IMG/VR virus record: IMGVR_UViG_3300029267_001908
Location: 1 to 50,640 of that record
Reading direction: 5' to 3' (one strand)
From: a virus
Length of the DNA: 50,640 nt
In this document: piece by piece, positions 39,272-46,756 of the stretch
Position numbering within the stretch: the first letter of the stretch is position 1
Layout: every line of letters begins with the position of its first letter
Notes under the pieces: model-generated
The model's database searches: none
Seen by the model: only the letters and a program-made list of their open reading frames with translations
What the model was told of the DNA's origin: nothing
Made by a program: the position numbers and the translations under genes

Positions 39272-39302
39272 ACACTCCTAAAAGAGTGTATTGTACAATG
39301 CA
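39272..39302. promoter_or_regulatory. alternative hairpin and TTGTACAA palindrome in the rep leader
   Basis: ACACTC (39272-39277) pairs with GAGTGT (39284-39289). A near-perfect 16-bp palindrome TGTATTGTACAATGCA follows at 39287-39302 and shares bases with the first hairpin. The two, together with the terminator at 39309, look like an attenuation or binding-site cluster for rep expression. Confidence 0.5.
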
Positions 39303-39308
39303 AGTAGC

Positions 39309-39350
39309 GTATCGGGGGTAAGCGCAAACATCCCCCCGATACTCTTTTCT
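39309..39350 (+). terminator. terminator/attenuator in rep leader
   Basis: GTATCGGGGG (39309-39318) pairs with CCCCCGATAC (39333-39342), followed by TCTTTTCTT. It stands only about 20 bp before the rep start codon, after the last gene of the immunity block. It may separate the two units or control rep by attenuation. Confidence 0.75.
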
Positions 39351-39369
39351 TGACACAGGAGTTTACCAA

Positions 39370-40950
39370 ATGGGAGAGGAAAAAGTCAAGGAAGATAGGA
39401 TTGCGGTCCCTGTTTTCCTCTTGCGACATAACTTTACAATCGCCGACAAACGCCGCCGCACCGACGGCAAAAAAGAATTTTACGTGCCTTCAAGATTTGG
39501 TGCTATCACAGTGTCTTACCTCACCGATGCCGGTGTTATCACTCCGGCCCACACAAAAGTATTCCTTTCAGTAATCAATCTCGTAAAACAAGCTCTTGAC
39601 GCCGTACCGGAGGAGAAGCGGAGCGTTTTAGCATGGGATATGGTCAAGGATGGGATCCGGCTCAATCAGGCCGATGTAAGGAAGTATCGCGGATTTAGCA
39701 AGGCAATAAAAAATCATATGCTCATCCGTGATTCGTTGTATCTCTTCCACAGAATGAGTATATATTCAAAAGAAATGTGGTTTAGTTTACATTCTGTGTC
39801 AAGGGTTGAGGAGTGGTTTACCCTTATACCAAAATTCAAACTGTTGAGGCCGGTTATCCCTCATTGGATGCCGGATAAAAAAGAGGTCTACCTTGATATA
39901 AAATTATGTGATCGTATCTATCAAGCCCTCATGGATAAAAAGCGTATCATCTATTTCCCAAAAGAGACGCTTTTTAAATTAGATGGCCTTGCTTTTAATC
40001 TGTATCTCTTTATCTACTCTCAAAATTTGAGCAAGAGAGATATTCAATATTTTTCGATTGAGGAGTTGATAAGGGAGAGCGGATATTTTAACAGTAACCA
40101 GGGGGAAAAATATCCCGGTCGAAAAAATGTAGCTATCAAAAGAGCGCTTAATCTTTTGGTAAAACATGGAGCTATAAAAAGCTTTATGGTTTCAAAAGAT
40201 TATAGAGTTACAATATCACACAAGGGTGTACTCAAAGTTCAAAAAGGGTGTACTCAAAGTTCAAGGGGGGTGTACTCAAAGTTCAAAACCTCTCCGCAAG
40301 CTCAACAAAATCAATCCACACAAGCGCCGTTAAATCTTAAGTCTTTAAATCCTAAGTCTATAAATCTTTCCATAGAGCACACAGAATGCCAAGGTGATTT
40401 TAATTTTGAAAAATCCCCTCAAGAAAATGGAAATGATTTGCAATCAAAAGTTGGGGGGCATAAGGCAGGGGAAAAAGAATCAAGTAGGGGTGAGGAAAAA
40501 ACAAAGGAAGAAAGATCAACCGACACACCACAATATCAAATCCCCTCCTATATTGATAATCAACCTCGTAAGGCTCCCTCACTGACAAGTGAGCTTACCG
40601 TAAAATTCTTAGGTGACTACACCGAAAAAAGAGCAACCGCCAATCAAAAAACCTCATCCCCCTCTATTGATACTCTCTCTTCTCCTACCATGAAAAGAAT
40701 TGCGGCCCGGCTCCGCGACATTCCCGGTTTTGATACCCGTTACATGTCGGCCATGATGGCCGCTGTAAAGGCCCACAAATGGACATACCGTGAACTTGAC
40801 GACATGATCACCCTCAAGGTTTGGCAGAGTGAGCAATCAAAATGTAACGCCTCTAAAGTGATTTTCGGCCGGATCCGCAACGGTACCCGGTTGGGCGAAT
40901 GTGAAGAACGGGTATTAGCCCAAATCAGAGGGGAGAAGATAAAGAAATGA
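39370..40950 (+). CDS. replication initiator (plasmid-type Rep)
   Basis: A 526-residue protein with CAGGAG eight bases before the ATG. The N-terminal half looks like a plasmid initiator with winged helices (FIYSQNLSKRDIQYFSIEEL, about 220-240, and VAIKRALNLLVKHGAIKSFM, about 255-275). The middle part has low complexity. The C-terminal 90 residues form another helical DNA-binding-like region. Three iteron-like repeats lie in its coding region (40224-40286) followed by AT-rich direct repeats (40330-40370), which is a strong sign that it binds its own gene to start replication. The exact Rep family is not certain. Confidence 0.7.
   Translation: MGEEKVKEDRIAVPVFLLRHNFTIADKRRRTDGKKEFYVPSRFGAITVSYLTDAGVITPAHTKVFLSVINLVKQALDAVPEEKRSVLAWDMVKDGIRLNQADVRKYRGFSKAIKNHMLIRDSLYLFHRMSIYSKEMWFSLHSVSRVEEWFTLIPKFKLLRPVIPHWMPDKKEVYLDIKLCDRIYQALMDKKRIIYFPKETLFKLDGLAFNLYLFIYSQNLSKRDIQYFSIEELIRESGYFNSNQGEKYPGRKNVAIKRALNLLVKHGAIKSFMVSKDYRVTISHKGVLKVQKGCTQSSRGVYSKFKTSPQAQQNQSTQAPLNLKSLNPKSINLSIEHTECQGDFNFEKSPQENGNDLQSKVGGHKAGEKESSRGEEKTKEERSTDTPQYQIPSYIDNQPRKAPSLTSELTVKFLGDYTEKRATANQKTSSPSIDTLSSPTMKRIAARLRDIPGFDTRYMSAMMAAVKAHKWTYRELDDMITLKVWQSEQSKCNASKVIFGRIRNGTRLGECEERVLAQIRGEKIKK
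40224..40286. repeat. three iterons with 22-bp period inside rep
   Basis: GGGTGTACTCAAAGTTCAA occurs three times, at 40224-40242, 40246-40264 and 40268-40286, without mismatch. The 22-bp period is two turns of DNA and not a multiple of three, so the copies are read in all three frames (as KGVLKVQ, KGCTQSS, RGVYSKF). Conservation at the DNA level, not the protein level, is therefore required; this is the classic form of a Rep-binding iteron array. Confidence 0.9.
40330..40370. other. AT-rich 15-bp direct repeats (candidate unwinding element)
   Basis: TTAAATCTTAAGTCT (40330-40344) and TTAAATCCTAAGTCT (40345-40359) are tandem, and a third partial copy follows at 40360. Such AT-rich repeats next to iterons resemble the duplex-unwinding element of plasmid origins. 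CAATCCACA at 40312-40320 is a weak DnaA-box-like match (7 of 9). Confidence 0.6.
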
Positions 40951-41399
40951 TTTACGAATTCGTTACTCCATCGGATCCGATTACCTTTAAAGCCGACAAT
41001 GACAAAATAGCTTATGCCTGTACTACCTTTCTCGGCAACGGCCAGGCCGGTTGCACAAGGGAAGACGGCAAAAGCCTAGATACCATGATAGCATTCTGTA
41101 ATTGTGATGAATCATGGATTGAAAAGGCAATCAAGGATTTTTTAGGCTCCGACTTGGGAGAATTCATAGAGCAAAATCGGGAGGCAATTGCAAAAGCTTT
41201 TGCTAGTTTTTCCTATGGCCGTATATCAGATCGGCATTTATACGATGATGCCATTGAGGCCATCACGGAGCCGGAGAGGCTTGAAGAATTTAAACGTAAA
41301 CATGAGGACCGGAGCCGGTCAAGCATGTCAGAGTGGGTAAAAGGCGCCTGGCAATATGCCGGGATTTTGAGAGCGGAGGGAGAAAAATGCAAGGTTTGA
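40947..41399 (+). CDS. hypothetical protein after rep
   Basis: A 150-residue acidic protein whose ATGA overlaps the rep stop. Features: an N-terminal beta segment with CTTFLGNGQAGCT, a central SLDTMIAFCNCDESWIEKAI and helices. The family is not recognised but it looks like a phage protein of the replication region. It is co-translated with rep. Confidence 0.5.
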   Translation: MIYEFVTPSDPITFKADNDKIAYACTTFLGNGQAGCTREDGKSLDTMIAFCNCDESWIEKAIKDFLGSDLGEFIEQNREAIAKAFASFSYGRISDRHLYDDAIEAITEPERLEEFKRKHEDRSRSSMSEWVKGAWQYAGILRAEGEKCKV

Positions 41400-41644
41400 C
41401 ATACAAGCCCGGCGATCCATGCCCACAATGCAGCACGCGCTTGTTGTATTTCGCGGATGAGCAATGCGTGTGGTGTGAGCACTGCGCGTGCACATATGAT
41501 CTGGCAGAGCTAACGCACTGCCCGTACTGCCATGGCGAGCTAGCCGGCAGTGAACTGGAACGCGAGCAGGGCATAGCATATTGCCAGCAATGCTTGCGCG
41601 GCGTGTTTTGCACTGTGAGCAGGCAGTTGCAGGAGGTGAGTTGA
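41387..41644 (+). CDS. zinc-ribbon protein with four CxxC knuckles
   Basis: An 85-residue protein. Pairs: CPQC, CVWCEHC, CPYC and CQQC, probably two zinc sites. The start ATG has GGAGGGAG about nine bases upstream, and its stop overlaps the next gene's start (TGATG). It is the first of several zinc-ribbon proteins in the rightward early operon. The role is unknown. Confidence 0.6.
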   Translation: MQGLTYKPGDPCPQCSTRLLYFADEQCVWCEHCACTYDLAELTHCPYCHGELAGSELEREQGIAYCQQCLRGVFCTVSRQLQEVS

Positions 41645-41877
41645 TGAGGACAACCGAAATTTCCGACGTCGTTGCAGACGTAATTGAGGGCTTAGGTGAA
41701 AAAATAAGGGAAGCTCGCAAGGAGAACGGGATTTCACAGAAACGTTTTGCGCGCCTGGTTGGATGCTCCCCTGGCATGATTAGCAGGCTGGAGAACGATG
41801 TTGCTGGCGTGCGAGTATGCACGTTGATATCTGCGTTGCGCGTCTTGTCGCGCGTTGGAAAGGTGGTGTTGCCATGA
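41644..41877 (+). CDS. small XRE HTH protein
   Basis: A 77-residue protein with an XRE HTH (GISQKRFARLVGCSPGMISR). GGAGGTGA precedes the ATG; longer forms upstream lack support. It probably controls this early operon. It overlaps the next gene by four bases. Confidence 0.7.
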   Translation: MRTTEISDVVADVIEGLGEKIREARKENGISQKRFARLVGCSPGMISRLENDVAGVRVCTLISALRVLSRVGKVVLP

Positions 41878-42290
41878 TCAATGAGCTGACGATGGCGGTG
41901 GTAGACAATATCCTGGCTACAGAGCAGGATGAAGAAAGCAAGGGCTTGCTGAAAGCGGCCGTTGGTTGTGGGCTGGCGTATCTCTGGCGGGAGAGTGAGG
42001 AAATTACAGGGGCAACTCTCAGGATACCATATTTTTCTATCGACGTGCAGCGCACGCTTAAGATAACTGATCGAGAGCAAGATAAAGCGTTCAATGCGGT
42101 GATAGCAAGCCACAAAAGCAGGCGCGTTAAACGCTATTTAATGCAAGAGCGTGATGCAGGCCGTATTTGGTTTTACTATTCGACAGATGGCAAGCCTCGT
42201 TTGGAGTTGGTGTTCCCGGCCGATATGGACGCTATTGCCGAGGGTGCAGAGATGCGCTTGGTAGGCGGAAGGATGGTGCGAGCATGTTGA
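41874..42290 (+). CDS. hypothetical protein
   Basis: A 138-residue protein; the ATG at 41874 overlaps the previous stop and follows AAAGGTGG. It is mixed alpha/beta with a DREQDKAFNAVIASHKSRRV stretch in the middle. Not recognised. It lies in the tightly packed early operon. Confidence 0.5.
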   Translation: MINELTMAVVDNILATEQDEESKGLLKAAVGCGLAYLWRESEEITGATLRIPYFSIDVQRTLKITDREQDKAFNAVIASHKSRRVKRYLMQERDAGRIWFYYSTDGKPRLELVFPADMDAIAEGAEMRLVGGRMVRAC

Positions 42291-42919
42291 TTTGCCAAAC
42301 ACCGGAAAACAGGACGAAAAAAGACGAAATTGTTATGCGCGATTCTGCCCAAGCTGCGCAAGCGGTAAGCGTGAAGATGACTTCCGACGACGGCAAGGTA
42401 ACCGAATTTTCGGGTTGGCTGTCAAGGGGTGGATATCTGTTCGAAGACGAACGTGGCGCGCGCTACCATGGTTGCACGCATTGCAAGTGCGAGAGATGCG
42501 GCAATGTCTACCTAAAAAACAGCTATTGCGAGCGATGCTCCGACAAAAGGCAGCGCAAGGCGTGGTTGGAAAAACCCATCGTCGAATGGGATGGTGAGAC
42601 GTTTCTATACTCGGTTGCGTGCCAGGAGTATTTTTCTGAACGATGCGAGATTGTTGAGTATCTGGCGGAAAGCGATAACCGCATAGAGGAATTTGCTGCC
42701 CACGACAACGTAGTTGTCGTGGATCTCATGTTGGTACTCTGCAAGCCTGTAGAGTATCACACGGTCGACGCCTACGATATTTACGACGGAGATATCCCTG
42801 AAGACGGGGATGTCGACGATGAAATACTACAGGCGTTTGATGAGCTAAACGCGAAAATTGCAGCCCACAAACGCCCTATTTGTTGGGTGCCAGGCGAGCA
42901 AAGGGTGATCGAAATATGA
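42284..42919 (+). CDS. hypothetical protein with zinc-ribbon
   Basis: A 211-residue protein with CKCERC and CERC-type pairs (HCKCERCGNVYLKNSYCERC, about 62-82). The ATG at 42284 overlaps the previous stop and has a GGAAGG site. The C-terminal half is acidic and includes VDAYDIYDGDIPEDGDVDDE. Not recognised. Confidence 0.5.
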   Translation: MLICQTPENRTKKDEIVMRDSAQAAQAVSVKMTSDDGKVTEFSGWLSRGGYLFEDERGARYHGCTHCKCERCGNVYLKNSYCERCSDKRQRKAWLEKPIVEWDGETFLYSVACQEYFSERCEIVEYLAESDNRIEEFAAHDNVVVVDLMLVLCKPVEYHTVDAYDIYDGDIPEDGDVDDEILQAFDELNAKIAAHKRPICWVPGEQRVIEI

Positions 42920-42958
42920 GTAATGTTGATTATGGTTTGGATGAGGAGAAGGAAGCCA

Positions 42959-43303
42959 ATGCAACCAAATTGTTTTAAGCCAAAAGATGTGTGCGTTACT
43001 TGTGGTAAAGCTTGGATGAATCACGGCAAGGTTAAACATCCCTTTATCAAGTTTGAAAGACCTTGCGGAGCATATCCGCAATCCTTACCACCTAGTATTC
43101 TTGAGCCTATTGATAATGCTTTTATCTATCATGCGCCAAAAGGCGATCAAGTAGAGCGTTATCAATCCATACGGGACAAAGGGAAAGATTTAGCCTTGCA
43201 CATTGCAAGTAATTGCCCGTATAGCATAGAGCGAGACGAAGCAATCAAAAAGCTGAGAGAAGCAATCATGTGGGCCAATGCTTCTATAGCCTGTAATGAG
43301 TAA
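42959..43303 (+). CDS. Acb2-like anti-CBASS candidate with N-terminal Cys extension
   Basis: A 114-residue protein. The C-terminal half (residues 53-113) resembles the Acb2 family: FIYHAPKGDQVERYQSIRDK, then CPYSIERDEAIKKLREAIMW, then ANASIACN. Acb2 proteins form hexamers that sequester cyclic oligonucleotides and so block CBASS and related immunity. The N-terminal 50 residues are additional, with CVTC, a conserved RPCGAY and His residues that could bind zinc. GAGGAGAAGG lies before the ATG at 42959. The match is from memory of the family and should be confirmed by search. Confidence 0.65.
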   Translation: MQPNCFKPKDVCVTCGKAWMNHGKVKHPFIKFERPCGAYPQSLPPSILEPIDNAFIYHAPKGDQVERYQSIRDKGKDLALHIASNCPYSIERDEAIKKLREAIMWANASIACNE

Positions 43304-43305
43304 CC

Positions 43306-43578
43306 ATGTTTAGCAGTGACGACAATTTGAGCTATGATCAGGTACGTGAAATTTATCATCGCCATGCTGTTACGGGTTTACCGCAATGCCATTGTCCAGC
43401 ATGCGAGGGCTATCTGCATTGGGATTTTGCTAACTATATTCCGCTAAATTTGCAAGACGGGCCCATTTTTGAAAATGCAGAATTAAGCCTAAGAAATACA
43501 TTACTGCACAGCTTACATAGCAAGCCAGGCTTGCAGGAGGTGCACTTGGCAGCCAGGCAGCTGTCAGGGTTTATCTAG
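43306..43578 (+). CDS. hypothetical protein
   Basis: A 90-residue protein starting two bases after the Acb2-like gene. It has a CHCPAC pair (about 28-33) and His-rich surroundings, so it may bind a metal. Not recognised. Co-translation with its neighbours is likely. Confidence 0.45.
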   Translation: MFSSDDNLSYDQVREIYHRHAVTGLPQCHCPACEGYLHWDFANYIPLNLQDGPIFENAELSLRNTLLHSLHSKPGLQEVHLAARQLSGFI

Positions 43579-43652
43579 CTGGCAGTCTGGCCCAGCATTG
43601 AGACGCATATGTAAGCCTGCGGTGTTTTGTGAGCTTGCACCGCAGGCAGGTG

Positions 43653-44117
43653 ATGATGGCAAGCTCGCAGGAGATGAGTAAATGTGTGAGCAAGCATGGC
43701 GGCATGCGTGCCGCTGTGCAATGTTTGCAGGCAGGAGAGCAGGCGATGGATGGCTTTAAGCAATGGATACACGCAGAGATTGATAAGCACAATGAGTGCG
43801 TTGTGACAAACACAGTGCGCGATAAGTTTTTTTCAAACGGGCAGTTTTTCGCCCTCGGGCAATGCTTGGCGCGCTATGAGGCATTGCGTGAGGAAGACGC
43901 AAAGATGCGTGTCAGGCAGATGATGAAACCGCCACCCAGGGATATCTTTATTCAATCGCTCCTTGAGGATTTGGATAGATGGATAGTGGAAGCAAAAGCG
44001 GACATCGATGAAAACCATAATGGCGGTTGGCGTGAGTCAGCAGCGAAAAAAGAAGCGTACGAGCACGTCAAAAAATGTATTTTGTCGAGTATGGGCGTTG
44101 TTTCGAGTGTCACATAA
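43653..44117 (+). CDS. hypothetical protein, start uncertain
   Basis: Up to 154 residues if ATG at 43653 is used, which has CAGGCAGG in front. A shorter form from 43746 (MDGFKQWIHAEID) also has a good GGAGAG site. The C-terminal part is charged and helical. The stop TAA overlaps the third TCACATAA element. Not recognised. Confidence 0.45.
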   Translation: MMASSQEMSKCVSKHGGMRAAVQCLQAGEQAMDGFKQWIHAEIDKHNECVVTNTVRDKFFSNGQFFALGQCLARYEALREEDAKMRVRQMMKPPPRDIFIQSLLEDLDRWIVEAKADIDENHNGGWRESAAKKEAYEHVKKCILSSMGVVSSVT

Positions 44118-44134
44118 TAGCGAGTTATCAGACG
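44110..44134. repeat. TCACATAA-N7-TTATCAGAC element, copy 3
   Basis: TCACATAA, seven bases, TTATCAGACG, overlapping the stop codon of the preceding gene. Here the orientation relative to the genes is opposite to the other two copies. TCAGACGTTGTGAGGG at its right end recurs at 44468, ahead of the next gene. Confidence 0.55.
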
Positions 44135-44144
44135 TTGTGAGGGG
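44128..44144 (+). promoter_or_regulatory. repeated leader TCAGACGTTGTGAGGG with ribosome site
   Basis: This 16-bp leader precedes the ATG of the 44150 gene and recurs at 44468-44483 before the 44490 gene. The GAGGG end acts as the ribosome site in both. It suggests the two gene starts arose by duplication or share a regulator. Confidence 0.5.
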
Positions 44145-44149
44145 ATGGG

Positions 44150-44458
44150 ATGGATAGAGAAAGAAGAATTGAGGCGGATATTTTAAGAGAAAAACGTGTT
44201 GATCTCTATAAAAACGGTCCTTGTTTAGAGGTTTCCATTACTGCCAGCATTTACAAAAGAGCCTCAGAGCTTTTTGTTGGAAGATATGGAATGTCCACAG
44301 AAGAAAATGTACAAGAAATTTGCGCAGGGCTTAGGAAAAGTCTTTTAGATTTTTATGATCCTGAAAAATCGGAAAAAGGGGGCATTGTTTTGGTCCACGT
44401 TAAGCCGTATCTTTTCCAGTGTTTGGCAGAGATTTTCATTGAGCGATATGGTGATTAA
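44150..44458 (+). CDS. hypothetical protein
   Basis: A 102-residue protein. A charged N-terminus is followed by ITASIYKRASELFVGRYGMS, and it ends LAEIFIERYGD. Not recognised. It is preceded by the repeated GAGGG leader. Confidence 0.45.
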   Translation: MDRERRIEADILREKRVDLYKNGPCLEVSITASIYKRASELFVGRYGMSTEENVQEICAGLRKSLLDFYDPEKSEKGGIVLVHVKPYLFQCLAEIFIERYGD

Positions 44459-44489
44459 TGCTGAATGTCAGACGTTGTGAGGGTGGGAG

Positions 44490-44741
44490 ATGTGGATTAC
44501 AGGTAAAACCTGCGGCTTAGATACCGCTGCCATTGTAGGTGTAAACATAATAAGGCCTGTGGGTGGATGTGGCATGGAATACCAACACGGAATTGAGATA
44601 TTTCTGCGCAACGTCGAAAAACCTATGTATGTCTACCACGACACAGAGGTGGAGGGTCTTGAATTTTATAAATTTCTTATTAAGAAAAAACGTGAGTTTG
44701 ATCGGCGTGAAAGAGGGGTTTTGCAGACAAATGAAAAATAA
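44490..44741 (+). CDS. hypothetical protein
   Basis: An 83-residue protein with a GAGGGTGGGAG site before the ATG and the same leader repeat as the previous gene. Contains GVNIIRPVGGCGMEYQHGIE and a charged C-terminus. Not recognised. Confidence 0.45.
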   Translation: MWITGKTCGLDTAAIVGVNIIRPVGGCGMEYQHGIEIFLRNVEKPMYVYHDTEVEGLEFYKFLIKKKREFDRRERGVLQTNEK

Positions 44742-44934
44742 ATTTCAAGTGGGAGACAAAGTCAAAGTGCGTTGTGAAGGCTTGGCAGCGCTACGTAAGT
44801 TATGTCCGCACATGCCGCCGAATCACTACGGAGAAATTCAAGAAATCCACGGCAATGGCATGATTTTGGTGAGATTCGAGGATGGGCAGGTGGCGCCGTA
44901 TCCGCCGCAGATGGTGAAGCGACGTGACAAATAA
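44731..44934 (+). CDS. small KOW/SH3-like protein
   Basis: A 67-residue protein from the ATG at 44731, overlapping the previous gene by 11 nt. It starts FQVGDKVKVRCEG and ends GNGMILVRFEDGQVAPYPPQ, which looks like a KOW or SH3-like barrel of the type that occurs in transcription and translation proteins. Not proven. Confidence 0.45.
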   Translation: MKNKFQVGDKVKVRCEGLAALRKLCPHMPPNHYGEIQEIHGNGMILVRFEDGQVAPYPPQMVKRRDK

Positions 44935-45133
44935 GCCAACACGCACAACCATAATCGAGCTACGTAAAGACCTATGCGATGAAGTTGAATCATTGGCATT
45001 GCGTATAGGTGTGCGTGATTACGAAATCATCAGCGCCGCCATAGATTACTTTCTCAGGCATTTGGAGCTACAAAAAGAGGCCTTGGAATTACTTGAGAAA
45101 ATGAGCGCCAAAAATGCTAACAGCAATCTGTAA
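44924..45133 (+). CDS. small DNA-binding-like protein (RHH-type)
   Basis: A 69-residue protein with GTG start, overlapping the upstream gene by 11 nt. The N-terminal strand RTTIIELRKDLCDEVESLAL followed by a helix pair (VRDYEIISAAIDYFL) resembles ribbon-helix-helix repressors. It precedes the helicase gene with a 20-nt overlap. Confidence 0.5.
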   Translation: MTNKPTRTTIIELRKDLCDEVESLALRIGVRDYEIISAAIDYFLRHLELQKEALELLEKMSAKNANSNL

Positions 45134-46418
45134 CGCAACAGCAGAGGTAAGCGTGCTATCCACCACGCTACACAGGCCTGATTTGGCCATAGATATATGC
45201 AGCGAGCTAAAGCCGCAGCACTTCGGCGACCAACGCCACCGCGCTATATTTTCCGCTGCGTGTTCGTTGTGCGATAATCACCGGCCGGTGGACCTGGCCA
45301 ACATGATTGAGGAGCTTAAGAGGGCGCGGACTATGGACCGTGCAGGCGGCTATGAGTACGTGCTAGAGCTAGCCGACATCTGCGCATCAGGCGCAGAAAT
45401 AGAAAGCCATTGCCGCATTGTGCGAGACAAAAGCAAGCTGCGTAAGTTTTGGTCGCTGGCAGAGCAATGGCGGCAGAAAGCAGAAGCGCAGACGGCAGAA
45501 GCGCAGGAAATGATTGATATAGCGGAGGACGATTTATTCCACCTCAATATCGATCGTCGTAGTCGGATCGCTCCGGTGTCTGCGCACCTGGCCGGCATAA
45601 TCAACTCGCTGGACGAAAAGCGCATCGATCACATCCCTACCGGGTTTTTCTCCGTAGACGAAATTCTCTATGGATTTGCCCCACAGGAGCTTGTCATCGT
45701 AGCTGGGCGACCATCTATGGGTAAAAGTGCGTTTGTTGTTAACGTCGCGTTAAGCGTCGTTTTAGAGCAGCTAACGCCGGTCTGTATTTTTAGCCTTGAG
45801 ATGTCCAGCGAGCAAATCATCAGAAACATGTTGCTGTCCATATCGGGCGTAAACGGGCACAAATTCTCCAGACGTGAAATAGACCAGAAAGAATACGGGC
45901 GCATTACAAACGCCTGTAGCACCCTAGATAGGGCTCCGCTCTATATCGATGACACACCGGGTTTAACGCCGAGACAGATCAGAGCAGAGGTGCGGCGTCA
46001 AGTGAAAAAAGGCTGCAAGGTGTTTTTTGTTGACTATCTGCAGCTAATGGAAAGCTCAGAGCGGCATGAGAGCGTGCAGGCTAAAACCGCTTACCTTTCG
46101 AAGAGGATGAAGGCTATAGCGAAAGAATTTCGTGTGACCATGGTAGTACTAAGCCAGCTAAACCGGTCAGTGGAGGCCAGAGAGGATAAGCGCCCTCGCA
46201 TGTCGGATTTGCGAGACTCCGGAGCGCTTGAGCAAGACGGCGATAAAATCGTGTTCCTTTATCGAGATGAATATTACAATCCCGATACCGCCGACAAAGG
46301 CATTGCGGAGGTGATCATCGCCAAACATCGCAATGGTCCAATTGGCACTGCCAAGCTGGCTTTCCATAGGCAATGTGTCAGGTTTGCGGGCCTGGCATCT
46401 CATTACAAGGCGGTGTAA
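45114..46418 (+). CDS. dnaB: replicative DNA helicase, DnaB-like
   Basis: A 434-residue DnaB family helicase that unwinds DNA ahead of the replication fork. The N-terminal domain (residues 8-110) precedes the RecA-like domain with Walker A GRPSMGKSA (198-206), CIFSLEMSS, a Walker B-like FFVDYLQLM, and a C-terminal IIAKHRNGPIG motif. Likely loaded at the rep/iteron origin. The gene overlaps its upstream neighbour. Confidence 0.92.
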   Translation: MLTAICNATAEVSVLSTTLHRPDLAIDICSELKPQHFGDQRHRAIFSAACSLCDNHRPVDLANMIEELKRARTMDRAGGYEYVLELADICASGAEIESHCRIVRDKSKLRKFWSLAEQWRQKAEAQTAEAQEMIDIAEDDLFHLNIDRRSRIAPVSAHLAGIINSLDEKRIDHIPTGFFSVDEILYGFAPQELVIVAGRPSMGKSAFVVNVALSVVLEQLTPVCIFSLEMSSEQIIRNMLLSISGVNGHKFSRREIDQKEYGRITNACSTLDRAPLYIDDTPGLTPRQIRAEVRRQVKKGCKVFFVDYLQLMESSERHESVQAKTAYLSKRMKAIAKEFRVTMVVLSQLNRSVEAREDKRPRMSDLRDSGALEQDGDKIVFLYRDEYYNPDTADKGIAEVIIAKHRNGPIGTAKLAFHRQCVRFAGLASHYKAV

Positions 46419-46420
46419 AA

Positions 46421-46744
46421 ATGAGCGAAAAACAATATTGTCAGTGGTGCGGATCAGAAGACGAGCAAATAGAACCATGCTCAAAAATTGTGAGGGCGGG
46501 TGATACAGTAGGTGTCTTTATAAATTTATGTCGGGTTTGTTCTGAGACCGTTGTGTCTCAGGTTGCTTTAGACCCGAAGGCACACACAAAAGAAGTGCAT
46601 TTGATAACTCGTTGTATTGCCAGCGTTGCGAATCATGTTTTGCGGCGAACCGCAGATGATGTCAATGATCTGCTGGTGGACTTCTCCGACCAAACAGCCG
46701 ACGATGTCGAGGAAAAAGTCAAGAAAATGTTTAAGCGTCTATAA
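46421..46744 (+). CDS. hypothetical protein with zinc pair
   Basis: A 107-residue protein with AAGGCGGTG before the ATG, two bases after the helicase stop. CQWC and CRVC pairs suggest zinc binding. The C-terminal half is acidic and helical. Not recognised. Confidence 0.45.
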   Translation: MSEKQYCQWCGSEDEQIEPCSKIVRAGDTVGVFINLCRVCSETVVSQVALDPKAHTKEVHLITRCIASVANHVLRRTADDVNDLLVDFSDQTADDVEEKVKKMFKRL

Positions 46745-46756
46745 GGAGTGTGTATC

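Noticed and set aside
40224-40286. Iteron array as a CRISPR array
   Set aside because: Three 19-bp repeats with three-base gaps have no spacers and lie inside a coding gene.
42916-42978. Twenty-codon frame MSNVDYGLDEEKEANATKLF
   Set aside because: It overlaps both neighbours and has no independent ribosome site; probably chance, though coupling through ATGA is possible.
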